DNA from: Durusdinium trenchii
Lineage: Eukaryota; Sar; Dinophyceae; Suessiales; Symbiodiniaceae
Length of the DNA: 64,000 nucleotides
Assembly: GCA_963970005.1 (NCBI GenBank)
Contig: CAXAMN010026694.1
Coordinates: 845,958 to 909,957, forward strand
Direction: 5' to 3'
Each line of letters opens with the position of its first letter. Positions within the stretch are counted from its first letter, which is position 1. The position numbers were made by a program, and so were the translations under genes. The notes beneath the pieces are model-generated. The model had not been told where the DNA came from, searched no databases, and was given only the letters and a program-made list of their open reading frames with translations. This document shows positions 25,100-37,628 of this stretch, piece after piece.

Positions 25100-26600
25100 T
25101 TAGCACACGAGGTGAGCGAGCCTTGTGGAATCAGACGTCTGAATATTGGGGTCGAAGCCTGTTTATATCACTTTATGCAGTCTCTACCCACCAGAGGCCC
25201 TGACGCTTGGGCTTGGATGCAGCTCTCTGCATTTCTATGGGAGCTGAAGCGCACGTAGCCTTTTGCGTTCAACTTGCGGTCCTTGGTGAAAGCAAACAAT
25301 CAAATAGACACCTGGCAGCCAGCACGTGCAAACCTGGAACCAGGCCAAACATTAGCATCTTCAGAACCGGCTACCACCAGGCCCCTTCGGTGTTTTGCTT
25401 CTTCCTCCCAGCTGCCCAAGGCACCACGTCACGAAGAAGGAAGACATCCTCAATCTTCCCAAAGCCTTCGAGCCAGTTCTTCAGCTGGTCTTCAGTGAAG
25501 TCCTGAGAAACCAGCGACCATCATTGTCAGAGTGCAAATACCTGTATCATCCCTGCAATGCCACCAACATGTTCCATGTATACAAATAGGCCCAGCTCAA
25601 TGCTCAAGTGTTGATAAGTTTAGGCTGCGTTGTCCAGGCTTTACATCGTTTTAATGCATGTCTGGACATGTATGGACACCCTGGTGCTGTCAGTGCTTCC
25701 CCAACTGTGTTTTGCCTACGAGCCACCTGTCATCTGAAAGCTGAAAAGTCTTGATGGGGCAGGTCACAACAACACCATGAACCACAGCAGCTGCCTTGAT
25801 GGGCAGGCCTGTCATGAAGACTTCTCGGTCCTGTGCGGAGCTCATGAAGCTTGGGGCTGAGGAAAGCATTCTAATTCTGAAACAACTCTTACAGTGACTA
25901 TTGAGGGTATATAAATGGGCCCGATTCCTAAGGCAAACCTAGCATATATTCTGGTAGGCAGAATGTTCCACTCAGCATCCTTGCAGGAGATAAATCGTCG
26001 CTCTAAGCGTCTTCGCGACAGTTTGTCTTGATCATGTTTGATGCTTGTTAGCTTGGCTTCGAAGCTTTTCCCTGAGTGTAGTGGTTCATAAAATTGTCAC
26101 GCGAATCTGCATTCGGCCCCTTCCGCCACCTGGGTTAGGTTTTTTCCAACAAAACGGCCACCGTAGTAGCATGGGCAAGCTTTCTTCCATTCTACTTAAT
26201 TATATAACTTCCCCAAACTAAAACCAATATTGAATAAACTGCAGCATGGCCTCTAGCGCATGCTAGCCTTGTCTAGACAATACACTTGGATGATCAAACA
26301 GAGTCGCCCCAAAATCAAACAACCCTCAAAGGACCACCACCCATGCGTCAAAGCCATCCCTCTCTCTCGCACAAAAATAAGCAGAGGTTCCTCCTCATGC
26401 GTTTGTCAAGAAGCAACAAATGCAGGATTGAAAAAACACATTCAGGTTCTTTCTGTGTTTGGCCCATGCGATTTAGCTACTGCACAAGAGTCGGGACAGC
26501 ATTGACTGTCCATCCAAAAATCATACACTACTGGCCAATGAAAGCAACAGCCAGCCAAGAATTCAAGGGGACAATAACACAAAAGGCTGATGCTCAATGC
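25100..26600. other. no firmly supported gene
   Basis: A plus-strand frame at about 25414-25520 (TKKEDILNLPKAFEPVLQLV) is weakly protein-like. The rest shows only short frames. Confidence 0.35.
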
Positions 26601-26603
26601 TCT

Positions 26604-26815
26604 TCAGCGAAAATTAAGAGAGAATGGGATGTCAAAAGCCTTTGACACGAGTCTGCGGTTTTCCAGTGCCGCCTCATTGTCAGGCTTTATCTCTGGCTTC
26701 CTGGACAACTTCAACTCATCCAAAAATATCGTTCGGCGCAAAGGCCTGGCCGGAGGTCTCCATTTCACATCAAAATCGTGCTGTTCGCACACATGCCTTT
26801 GCACATGTTTGCACC
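26604..26815 (-). CDS. candidate exon, unassigned
   Basis: After GCGAACAG the minus frame reads HDFDVKWRPPARPLRRTIFL, then DELKLSRKPEIKPDNEAALE and NRRLVSKAFDIPF. It is charged and helical and looks coding. It lies on the same strand as, and downstream of, the RRM gene, and might be one of that gene's 3' exons. A plus-strand frame is also open here, so the strand is not certain. Confidence 0.35.
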
Positions 26816-27549
26816 ACTTCCAATCGTGTCTGCATGGCATGTTTTTGAGCATCAGATTTAGATTTCACTTTATTTGCATCGCCCCACACTGTCTGGCTCT
26901 GGTTGCCTAGCATAACACACCACTGCTACCGTTTCTCGTCTACGATGATCACCAGCAAGCAACTCCGCCAGTTGTATTTTGAAAGGCAATGATGAAAAAT
27001 AATAATCTGAACTGTTCCCACAAATCAACTGTCAGAAAAACGATGTTGGAGATTCATTTTGGATAGTTAGATAGTGGTTTGACTCTGTTCTGACGCAGGC
27101 ACCTGCTTTTGCCCACGTCATCACCGAAGAGCTCACAAGTTACCACACACTCCTGGGCAACAAATCCAACCCCCCCGGAAATCGAGCTGCCCCTGTCCTT
27201 CAAGCAACTTACAGTTACCATTGAAGAAGAAAGTTCAAGAGATATCAAGAGATTCCATGGATGTGACAAAAATACACACGGAAGGAAACCATGTTTGCCT
27301 CGATGAGCTCTCCATCACCAACTTTGGTGTTGTGCAGTTGCTCTACAGCCTCTCATTGATGCGCGCAAAACAGTTTCAAACCCGTTTGGGATAATTATCT
27401 GTCATATCGTTGCCCCAGGAGGGTTCTATATCTTCAATCAAAATCTGCGGATACAGCAAGCGTTCTTGGAGTTAAACAATCATTTTGCGGCTGTGTGCAC
27501 CAAATGCTGCACAGATAAGGCGTCAAGAAGGCTGCTGTTTCAGCCCTGC

Positions 27550-28442
27550 CTTGGCCATGTTCTCTCGATTCTTCAACTCCACGCACGCCATCTGCTGCCC
27601 CGTTTTGGGGTCCACCACAAAGCGCACGGAACCGACACCACCGAAAAGAGCGAACACGAGGCGTACCTGACGAGGCGTCCAGGGTCTTTGAGGACATGCA
27701 GCTGAGTTTGTGGCAGTTGTCTCTGATGGACGCGATGAACATGTTCACAACAATCCGAGCTGCAAAAAACAAACTTTCGTCATACAGTAGTGGTTCAGTG
27801 CACATCGACAATGGAGTATGCACTGTGAACATTGTTGAACATGTTTGAACATTACAAAACATTGGTAGCCGCGTTTGAGCGGTTCTGGCAGCATAGTGAT
27901 GTAAGCATTCAGAGAGACGAGGAGTCTCAAAGTGAACCAGCATTGATTTGTGCTCTTTGCTTGGCAGGCAGAAGAGACCAAGGAGTTGCGACACCTTTCA
28001 TTGAGACAGAAGAGTCAAAACAAACTAGCGCCTACCAGTGCCAGCCTTATGAAAAGTGTGTTATAGTAGCAAATACGGTATACGGATATGCGAATGCATG
28101 CACGGTGCAAGAAATAACGTGCCTGCTGTTCCCGCCAACTCTTAGGGAAGCCTTTCACCATGATGCAGGGTGATGTAGGACTGACATTGGAAGCCTCAGT
28201 AGGGCCACTTACACGGATCCAGCTATTCCGCACTGAAGGCTTCTTTTTTGCGGGCTCTGATTGATGCAGATTCTGACAAAGAAATGGGAGACCAAGAAGT
28301 ACCAGGTGGCTGGCACTCACCCAGTTGGGCGGTGAGATTTTGAAGTCCAGCCGGACATCAGCCAAGCCACTGTGGAGCTTCCACTGAAGGATGTTGGATT
28401 TGTCAAGGCTTCCTTGCGAGTTCTGGACAACACTAGCGGAAC
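27550..28442 (-). CDS. RNA recognition motif (RRM) protein, three exons
   Basis: Exons: 28442-28321 (SLDKSNILQWKLHSGLADVR), 28272-28123, and 27666-27550. The second ends CIMVKGFPKSWREQQ; the third reads VRLVFALFGGVGSVRFVVDP, then KTGQQMACVELKNRENMAK. Joined, these give an RRM: RNP2-like IMVKGFP, helix 1, the FGGVGSVRFVVD strand, RNP1-like MACVEL and helix 2. The 456-nt intron (28122-27667) has a GC donor (CAG|GCAC) and TCAG|GT acceptor. The exon ends in AAG|GC, another GC donor, so a further exon must complete the domain. The short gap 28320-28273 (GTGAGT...TTTGTCAG) could be a 48-nt intron or be read through, since the frame is open. RRMs bind single-stranded RNA; the specific role is unknown. 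Confidence 0.65.
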
Positions 28443-28854
28443 CTGGTACATTATGGTTGGATGCATGACAAACAAGAACGCCAAACACGATGTCACTCAG
28501 GGTAAGAACAAAACAAAAAACATGGTGTCACCCAGTGTAAGACAAAAACGATTTCAAGACCAGCGGTCACGAGTGCCTCGACCAGAGAGTCTAATCGGCT
28601 CTTGAGCTTCTCAAGGTTGCCCTGTCAAGACGGTCTCTTCCTACCGGAGTTGACCTGTCCTATCTGTCGAGTCCGCCTATGCAGTGTTGTATTTATGGAT
28701 TGTGAGGTCGAGTTCCCTATGGCCATCTATGGCCCAGTGCGTATAAAGTATAAAGCTATGTAAGGCTTCATCTTCATGGTGTGTAAACTCGCCTTGCTAA
28801 ACCCCTGAACCAACTCTTGGTCCTTTCAACACTTTGGACCTAGACTTCAGTGAA

Positions 28855-29225
28855 GACTTGCATCCAGATCTTGAGGTCCAGTGACCCCAGCCCGCTCAAT
28901 TCCAGTCTCAAGACCCGCCTCTGCGAAAAGTGCAAAGGTCAAAGGCCCTTCCTGTTGAACCAAGGAGCCCCAAGAAGTACCCTGAGGAGGGGCGCGACCG
29001 CCTCCTACAAGGACTAGCCTGACACACTGGGCGTCTTGCAAATCAATCTTCTGCTCTGAGACATTCTTCGCTTTCATCAGACCATGATTCCGAGGCCAGT
29101 TGTGCTCCATTATATTGATTGTTAATGTTATAAAATAATCAAAGGACTGCTCAAAACAAGATCGCCTGGAATAGCCACACTCTGTGGCGACGGCTCCCTG
29201 GGCATCGAGATCAAGTTGCACAGAA
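28855..29225 (-). CDS. possible additional exons of the RRM gene
   Basis: Two protein-like minus-strand segments: VQLDLDAQGAVATECGYS near 29160-29225, and GTSWGSLVQQEGPLTFALFA followed by EAGLETGIERAGVTG near 28870-29015. No domain recognised. They are placed here only because they share strand and spacing with the RRM exons. Confidence 0.28.
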
Positions 29226-29824
29226 CCGACAGCCTACCGAGATCCTTCCAGGGCGAAGTTTCCCGGATTGACCGAGAAATCTGTAAGCATCTCATTGGCC
29301 ACTTGCTAATATGAAAAGTTAACGACTACAACCCACAGCTGGCACATGACTGAGGTCCCCGACAGCTCTTGCCTGCAATGCATCCCCCACCCTTGAGCTT
29401 TGTAACCTCTCAGCGGCTGCGATCTACTAATTCCGTGACACACTCACACACACACACACACCAACACCTCACAATCTTGAAGTGCTCAAGTGTGAGCCAC
29501 ACCAGCACGATTATATAGCAAATGAAGAAGGTTTCTTACATGACACTACCACTTGAACTCAAGCAAACAGATCCTCGGGCACTGCGAATCTCGCCTTTCA
29601 GAAAGTGACCAGTTGCCTTGTACTCCACCTTTTGGCAACGGGACGAGAGCAAGCTCACAGAATTTAAACGTCATATAATGTCATATAGAGTAGCGGCCCA
29701 GCGGCAAAGCGAGAACAGATGCAAGTGCTGGTGGGATGTGAATACTTGCAGTGGACATCAGGGTGACCTCTGAGGGATACCCTAGTGGAGAGACTGCTGT
29801 TGGGCAACAGGACTCCTTAAAGAC

Positions 29825-30297
29825 TTGCAGCTTGACTTGAACCGAGGTCAGAACTGGCCAGAGAACATGGATTCGGATCCAGCCTTCCTCATCATCTTCT
29901 GCGAAGGCAGCTAAGAGACCCACAGCCTCCTCGTGCAGGCCAAACCGCACGTAGCCCTGCCACGCACAGGTTCATAGCTGCATCTAAAGACTGAGATGCA
30001 TGGTTATGCGCTGAGCTATGTTCTGTCAAATTTGTATCCAAGCAAAAGGATTTCCTGCACAAATGAACAGGCTTTGTGTGAGTACCACGGTCACCACGGC
30101 ACCAAGCAAGATAACTCTAGGACTCTGGGGTGTCAAGTCTGCGTTGAGCCTGTTTGAACTGGTATCAGGCAATGTAGTGTAATTCAAAACCTGTTCAGCT
30201 CGTTGAGCAAAACGGCCACATCTACGCTGAGCCTTGCCATTGAGCTCCTTGCTCACTGGATCCTTCAAGAAGTTGACTGCTTCAGGATGACCAAAAC
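29825..30297 (-). CDS. two exons upstream of the RRM gene, probably the same gene
   Basis: Exon 30297-30191 has a clear acceptor (TTTTCACAG|GTTTTGG) and a GT donor (GAACAG|GTTTTG), so AG|GTTTTG is repeated at both ends. It reads GHPEAVNFLKDPVSKELNGK and then AQRRCGRFAQRAEQ. Exon 29956-29825 (GGCAG|GGC...CAA|GTC) reads GYVRFGLHEEAVGLLAAFAE and then DDEEGWIRIHVLWPV. The GYVRF...EA pattern resembles the RNP1 strand and second helix of another RRM, but the first half was not found. The joining reading frame was not resolved. Confidence 0.45.
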
Positions 30298-30737
30298 CTG
30301 TGAAAACAAATTCGGCTTTTGTCAAATTCTTTGGGGTCTATGAACGGCAAATGCAAGAGTGATGGCTTCCTCATTCGGCATGTTGTTTCAACTTTCATCC
30401 TACCAAAGGGTGCATGGTGTAGCAGGGTGTAGAGCACGAAGCCTACATTTGACACTGGCCATCTCACCTCTTCTACCCAATGTTTGTTAATGTTTGTTAT
30501 GTTTGTGGGCCTTTGGCCTGGATTGCTTTGCTTTGCCCTCTAAGAGAGCCTTTTCAAGGCCTTACTTAGCCTCCTTTGCTTCTTTTGCATCTACGCTGTG
30601 GTGGCCACGAGAGCAGCGAATACCCGGTGTCGCGGCCGCGACCACGCCTTGCAGCCACTCCCGGAGTTGTGCCTCCGTGTAGTCCTGTCGATGTCTGGTT
30701 TTCAGTCCGGAGATGTCTGGTATCTTCATCAAAAGGG

Positions 30738-30742
30738 CTGTT

Positions 30743-30773
<31 letters not shown>

Positions 30774-31170
30774 TTGCTGTTGTTTTGTTATTGTTCTTGT
30801 TCTTGTTCTTGCTGTTGTTGCTGTTGTTCTTGTTATTGTTCTTGTTCTTGTTCTTGTTGTTGTTGTTGTTGTTGTTGCTGGTGTTGTTGTTGTTGTTGTT
30901 GGTGGTGGTGGTGTTGTTGTTGTTGTTCTTGTTATTGTTCTTGTTCTTGTTCTTGCTGTTGTTGCTGTTGTTCTTGTTATTGTTCTTGTTATTGTTCTTG
31001 TTGTTGTTGTTGTTGTTGCTGGTGTTGTTGTTGTTGTTGGTGGTGGTGGTGTTGTTGTTGTTGTTGTTGTTATTGTTCTTGTTCTTGTTCTTGTTGTTGT
31101 TGTTGCTGTTGTTGCTGTTGTTCTTGTTCTTGTTCTTGTTGTTGTTCTTCTTCTTCTTCTTTTTCTTGTT
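30738..31170. repeat. TTG/TTC trinucleotide microsatellite
   Basis: About 430 bp of TTGTTG, TTGTTC, TTGCTG and GGTGGT triplets with internal higher-order copies: the GTTATTGTTCTTGTTC block and the GGTGGTGGTGGTG block each recur about 130 bp apart. All frames are open and would encode Leu, Val or Cys runs on plus and Asn/Lys or Gln runs on minus. I do not treat these as genes. Confidence 0.95.
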
Positions 31171-31179
31171 TTTCCGAGT

Positions 31180-31980
31180 CACTGTCTGAACTCAGGGATC
31201 GCAACTTGAACGTGGCCGAAACTGCCAAGCACAGAACATGGTCCAAAACGTCCAAGTGCTTCTTGGAAAAGGCTCAAAATCTCACAGTGTATGTTCAACA
31301 GAACTAAAACAATGGGACAACAGTCGCATCGTTTCTTCGACCTCTCAGGCAGGCAAATGATTGCTGAGACGCTCCTCTCTAGGCTGTCTGCCTTCGGCAG
31401 TTCTTGTCTTCAATAGACAATCAATTGAGTCAATTTGATTGTAGGATATCGTAGGTCGTAGACCCTTGGCCCCAACACCAAGTAGAAGCTGTGCACGGGA
31501 TGGCCTCTGCGCCTCTCTGCGCCTCTCTACACCTCTGTGCCTGCCTTGCAGGTCTAAAAATGTCTTTCCTGCCGTCCACTTGCAAATTGCAAAGTCTTTT
31601 GGAGTGGGGGCGTCCTGATTATCTCAGTGCCCACCAGGGTCAGTCTGACAAAGGCTTCCATGTCGGAAACATCCAGGCCACAACAGCAATCTGCTCACAG
31701 GTTGTTGGTCGATGTTGGTCGGCTAGCCTCGTGTCAAAGTGACGGTCTTTGACATGCCATGGTTATGGCAGTTCCCCAAATTGGAGGAAATTCAACAAAA
31801 CATAACAGAACCATACAGAACAAAAGGAAAAGAGTCGGAATCCACAGCCCGAAAACATCCATCGCAAGAATGTAGCTCGACAGTGTCTTGCAGCTACATT
31901 CTCTAAACTTCGGAGAAGTCTCCGGAGACTTCTGTGGAGGTCTCGAACCTTTTCAACTCAGAGATCTAGCCGATCCGGCG
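31180..31980. other. no supported gene
   Basis: Spacer between the microsatellite and the 3' end of the PDE12-like gene. No recognisable motif. The last exon's stop codon is at 31987-31989. Confidence 0.4.
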
Positions 31981-31986
31981 CCAACG

Positions 31987-34900
31987 TCATCTGTCCACCA
32001 CCATCTTCTCCAGGTAGGTGATCTCCACGACCACGGGGAGGTGGTCCGACGGGAAATCGTCGGAGGGTAGAGCCGTGTGTCGCCGCAAGCACTCCAGGGG
32101 CGGTGCCTCAAAGGTGCGAGTGGCTTTGAGGCAACGGGCATCGAGCAGCGTGTAGTCCAAGCACTCCTGGCGGGTGAACATGTTTTAACTGAAAACCAGT
32201 TGTATGGAGATATTGTAATACGATTGAAAAAGGGAGATCATATAGGATCATGCCTTCATCTGGCTTGCAAAGATCCACCAGTCCCGTGGAAAGAGACACA
32301 AACGGCCCAGGAATCCAAAAGCAGTGTCGGCCAGATGAAGGTTTGCCTAACCATCATCGCCACCTTCGTGACCCTTCACGCGAATTTACAGCTGGAAATC
32401 CGCACATTCAACGGGACATTATTGGTACCAAAACAGAGCTCCTGAAAATCTGCGGTGAAGTTTGTGACTTCCAGATGGTCATTCCTTGGACATGCCACCG
32501 TTTGGCAACTGGACTGCTCCTCTCCACACAGCAAAGACTTTCAATGGGGTCAGAATAAGAAATTTGCGAGAACAAAATGATGCCCGAATTGGAGTAACAT
32601 TGTTTGGAAGCGCAGCATCAAGAGCTTGAGGGAGTAGAAATTGCTGATACACCAGCTGTCATGAGCATAGGACATTACTATGATAAATGAGTCGAATGAA
32701 GTGTGGAGAGTCCTTTTTTTACTTTTTCCCAGGGATGATGAGGACAAGCCTACACGGAATGCTTTTTCAAGTTCCAAAATGACAAAGGCCTTGCCAATCT
32801 GCTCAGGCTCGGATCAATCAGAGGCCACGGAAGCTTTAGATCCATCCTCAAGGCCTGAACAGTTTGGCATGTCGCCCGGAGGCAAGAAAGATCGCCGCAG
32901 GAGCTATGCAGAACCTACTAGGTTGCATGCAATGCACCACCGTGCAAATGTAGTGATAGGGGAAACTGATCCTGTTGTCGACAACATACGTTTGTACCTT
33001 ATGAGCTCTTTGTCGCAGAACATTGCGATCCTAGGCAAGTAAATATTCACTGTCCCAGCCTCAACCCCCAGATTCTCTGCAGGGCAAGTCAAAGAGCCTC
33101 GGGTATCACACGTGCGTCTGTCATCTGCGTCTCCACACGTCTTTCATGCCAAAAAAGCTTCAGGTCTTGCAGCTCCAAGCTGCGACTGTAGCCTCCATTG
33201 ACATCCGGAGTGGAATGAGTTGTGTCAGCTTCATCTTCTTGACTCCAAAGAGAATGCCTCCAGTCCTCCATGTTCGAAGAAATGAGCGGCTTTTTGCTAA
33301 TCTCTTGCCATGGAAAATTCTAGGAATGCCGAGACCCAGTTGCACTAAGTTGCACTAGCATTGGTAAGGCATTGCAAGGCGTTGGCATCTCCCACAGGAC
33401 AAAGCTTGGCAACGGCACTTGGGCTTAGGCTTAGGGATATCAAAGATAAACAAAAAGGCAATGTTTTCTTTGAGCCTTCGATCAAAAAGCGCCCAAGTGG
33501 TATACGATTGCATGCTGAGTCTCTGTATCATCTGAATTGATGAAGCCATCACGGATCATGCGGTAGGCTGCTTGCGGGGGTTGTCCCTAGCCAAATGCGC
33601 AATTGCTTTCTCTGGATTCTACTTGCGAAAATAACGACTGCCACCAAGCCTAATGTGTATGTGTGTGTGTTTCGTGCAACAAGAAGGAAGCTGCCTGGTC
33701 TCGCGGTCCGAAATTGCCTTTGCGGGCATTGAGATCGCCCAGCACAACCAGCGACACTGCCTCGCCTAGACATCAAATCGAACGGAAAATGAATCTTGAT
33801 CAAAAAATAGTTCCTTTGTTTTCCTTTTTTGTTACCTCAAATATATCCTCATACCAAACAACCGATTGTATACATTGTTCCACTATGCAATCGTAAGCAA
33901 AAGCACATGTTGCCATCCAGAAAACAAAGACACGTGTTCGTGTTGGTCAGTCCGCTGATACATCCACTTCCCCGCCTTGTTCCGACTCATGTTTTGTCAC
34001 AGTTTCAGCTAAAACCTTCAAGAGGCTATACAGTTGCAGCAAACGAATGTGATTGCCCTTGGGATGATAGTACCTTGGATCAACCACACATGAATAGAAC
34101 TCAACTCACTGTGTGTAGAATCTTGTTTCGCCATTACCTGCGGTTGTTCAAGTTGCAAGTGGGTGTTGGCCACCAATAACAACCGGCCATTCTGCAAATC
34201 CCGCAGAAGCACTGCTTGCGCTACGCTGGTCATCTTGTTGAGCAGGCGCTGTGTGGGGTGCTCTGCCATAATTTGCAGCTCAGATTCCTAGGCCAATATA
34301 GGAATGTTCTTCAAGGAAACATAGGTACTGTACAAAAGAATGCAAAGAGCACCTCATGTGCACATAAGACACGGTGGCGCCGATGTGGAATGGGAGCCAC
34401 CAGAGTTTGAAGTTTTGCTCAGAGGCGGTTGATCTGGCATTCTCGAACCAAGTATCTTTCAGGCCAGGAAGCTTGCCACTCAAAGACCACTGCAGCTGAT
34501 CCTTCCAAGTTGCATCTAAGATTTAAAGCAAGTCACAAACATACAACGATTGTTCGTACACTGTCTTGATAGGAAGCAATGGTACAAAAATGTCCAAATG
34601 AGATCCCTCCACCTCAAGCCTGGCGGATGCGTTTACAAGATTAATGAAAACCGTTAACCTATGAGCCTATGAAGATCTGAGAATGTTTTCTTCCAAAAGC
34701 CACCTGGCCTCGCACCTGAAGCGGGAGCTGCGCCAAAACAAGGCGCAGCCGTCAAGGCTGGCGCCACCCTTCCTGGGTCGGGCTCTCGTTCATGCGACCC
34801 AATGCAGCCGCATCAAAATAGGCATGTGGATGCATGTGGTAGTTCCGATGAAATCTCAAGTCTACAGTAAAGTTTGATAAAGTTTGGTCATTGAAGTGAG

Positions 34901-35437
34901 CACTTCATTCAGAAAGCTTCTCACAATGCGATCTGCCGCTGCCTATCAGCGGCAAGGCTCTTAAGATAAGAACGCTCCCAGCCAAGCTCTTCCATCGGTT
35001 TCAATACAGCCAGTTGACCTGTATCTACTTCTTGCCTAGGTGTCAAGCTTGAAGGACAAAGCATGGCCCTGTCCATTCCAAAACATAAGCTTTTGGCTGA
35101 ACCACCAACTGCCAGGTAGCAAGCCGAAAATATCTGCATCTATCTTCAAGAGGTCGCGATAGATCCTTTGTCTTCGAGGTCCCGGAGCCAAAACAGCCGC
35201 CGTGCAATAGTGGAACACCTCCTGAAAACATGAACGGTCCAATGTATAGATCCCACACTTCCAACATACTCAAGGTATCTCAAACATGGAGAAATGAACA
35301 GTACGACCCATGGACGTCCTTCTTTGCCTGCTTGGTGGATGCAAAGGCATCCGCCAGGACATTGTAGGTCGCAATGCGGATATCTCCAGATGGAGGCGCA
35401 GAAAATGAGCGCCAGCGCCAGTCGTCAAATGGCGGTG
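31987..35437 (-). CDS. PDE12-like EEP-family phosphodiesterase/deadenylase, nine exons seen
   Basis: Exons: about 35437-35328 (IRIATYNVLADAFASTKQ), 35221-35121 (YRDLLKIDADIFGL), 35035 to about 34954 (QEVDTGQLAVLKPMEELGW), 34757 to about 34680 (LDGCALFWRSSRF), 34262-34138 (GRLLLVANTHL), 34057-33976 (NHIRLLQLYSLLKVLAETV), 33765-33695 (VSLVVLGDLNARKG), 33586 to about 33521 (AAYRMIRDGFINSDD), from about 33265 (DWRHSLWSQEDE), 32166-31987 (ECLDYTLLDAR, then HTALPSDDFPSDHLPVVVEI, stop). All metal and catalytic motifs of the endonuclease/exonuclease/phosphatase fold are present in order: YN, LQEVD, NTHL, GDLN and SDH. Block order and spacing match PDE12 (2',5'-oligoadenylate phosphodiesterase and mitochondrial poly(A) deadenylase) better than CCR4 or nocturnin. 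Reading frame is kept across the junctions checked. Most donors are GC. An exon before ECLDY is still missing. Confidence 0.82.
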
Positions 35438-36250
35438 CTGAAACAGCGTTGCTGACATTACCTTACTTCGATTCTGTCTGAAATCATACAGTGGCTGCCT
35501 CAAGCATCTATGATCACGCTGCGGATTGAAACATGTTCCACCAAGGCAGTTGCGTGATCAGAACCAATATATCTTTGCAGTCCACAGCCACCGCATGCTA
35601 GGCCGTTGCTCGAACAGATACAAGCAACTCTAGGCTCACTAAGTGACATGCAATTCAGCCAAGGTACTGAACACGGTGCCTGCAAGTGACGGTGGAGTGC
35701 AACCCACTCTCAAAAAGCAGCCTTCGTCAGCTGCACTCGGAGTATACAAAGCTCCATGACCAACTGTCTTGCAGGGTATTTCATCCAACGACATAACTTA
35801 AAAGACAAGCATTAAAACAAAAAAACATAGGGCAATTCATCTCAAGAGTAGATAAAGAGCACCCCCCTAATCCGGCAGACCAAAGGTGATGTGCATCAAC
35901 ATACTATACAACTATATATTATATATACACTGTATATACACATGCAATCACATGCATAGATATAGCACCCTGGTAGATTGCATTCATTCCCGTCCTTCCA
36001 GCCTTCCAGCGCCGCGTGCGTCCACTCCCAGCTTCATCACGTTGCCATAACCAAATACAGTCCCCTCTTGAGCAACGCGAGAGATATGTTATTGCACTTA
36101 GAGGCACTGAGACCATTGGCGAGGTGGAAGAAACTCTGCAAGTGACACAGACTGCAGGGTTCCAAAAGACAGGTACCTCGGCTCTCCAATTTCAAACCCA
36201 CGCATTGCTGTCTTCAGTTCCAAACTACAATGAAAATAGACATCTGCTAC

Positions 36251-36603
36251 CAAGAATGCATCGAGCGTTCCATCGTCCATGGTGACTTGCACCAGCGCCG
36301 CATCTTTCCATGCCTGCGTTCCCTGAGTCACAAGGCTTTATACACCCTTGGGCATCGCAACCTGTGGGAGTCTTCTTCAACTCGGCTCTTCAAAGGAGAC
36401 TAGCAACAAATAACAAATGGGCAGCCACAAGGGTACTATAGCAATCACACAGATTTTATCTGAGTTGATGAAGCCCGCAACTACAGGCATCGTATGCAGC
36501 GCAACTTGCACATGTGGATAAGAATCATCATGGTCACCATCATGGTCATCGGCATAACATGCATGATGTTTGGTAGGAACGACCACGATGCTCAAGACGT
36601 TTC
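36251..36603 (-). CDS. probable upstream exons of the PDE12-like gene
   Basis: Exon 36322-36251 (GACTCAG|GGA ... TTG|GTAGC) reads GTQAWKDAALVQVTMDDGT then LDAFL. Upstream, from the acceptor TTGTAG at 36604, the frame reads NVLSIVVVPTKHHACYADDH, then VALHTMPVVAGFINSDK. A G-x-x-L-x-x-x-x-x-P segment of this kind precedes the catalytic domain in PDE12-type proteins (family knowledge), and the order on the strand fits. The reading frame into the exon at 35437 was not joined. Confidence 0.45.
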
Positions 36604-37628
36604 CTACAAGTAGTGAATGATTCATGTGCTCAACATGTGGCACAAACATAGCGAGCCTGAATGTCTTCAGAAATTCTCGAACCAGCTCGAAGAACCTGCA
36701 ATGAAGAGGCCTTCATTTTCTGACCTCAAACAACAAGCGAGCACTATGTTGTGATTTGTGCAAATATGACATTGCAATTAGATGTTGGATCATGGGACTC
36801 TTTTCCCTCAGGCAAACCGCCTAAAAATCATCAACAAGCTTGAGTCCGACATCTACAACGCAGAAGAGTTGTTCTGAACCACTGCTGGTCTGCTGGTCAT
36901 CCCTTAAGGATCCAAAATAACATGGCTGCCTGACTTCAAGGCCAATCCTCACTTGTTTTTAAAGAAGAATCATCCCTTGTGCGATGAAAACTCGTGCAAA
37001 TCTGGCCCAGCACAGCTTCCTGTGGCCAAGCTGCATAGTTTTTTCCTCAGTGTGTGTATAGCTTTACCCGTGCGGAAATCGGCAGTACAAGCATGAGTCT
37101 GCCTGAGAGTTGCATCAATACTTGCTGCTGTCAGTGATTCGCTTGATGCAAGATCACTAGCCAAGCATCGCTTGGACATCCAACTTCTCCTCTTTGGGTC
37201 GAAGAAGTCTGACTTCCGAATGACCAATCCGCAGGACAAGTTCCATGGAACTGCTCTCCGATTCCCCTTTTTGAACCTAAGCCGGCATGCCCTCCACAGT
37301 ACAAGCTTGTAGGGAAGATCTAACAAAGGACAACAAATTATATAGGTGGTTCTCCTTGCAAAGATTTGCCCATATCCGTTGGGAAAGTGGCATGGACTAC
37401 TTTGAGACAGGTTGCTACTTGGTTTTTGCTCAGAGGTCCATCAAAAGTGCAGGATCAATAAATGGATCTACTTCCAAATGGTCTCAAACGAAAACGGCCC
37501 AACTGTCCAACGAAGTAAAACAATGAAATCAAACACTATTGTTCTGCGAAGACACTTCTGCCAGGGGAACCTCGAAGATCAACATGGCAGGTGCGTCAGC
37601 CATTGGAGTTCCAAACACGAGTCCAAAT

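Noticed and set aside
30562..31307. Long ORFs of about 160-240 codons on both strands
   Set aside because: They are translations of the TTG/TTC microsatellite (Leu/Val/Cys or Asn/Lys/Gln runs), not genes.
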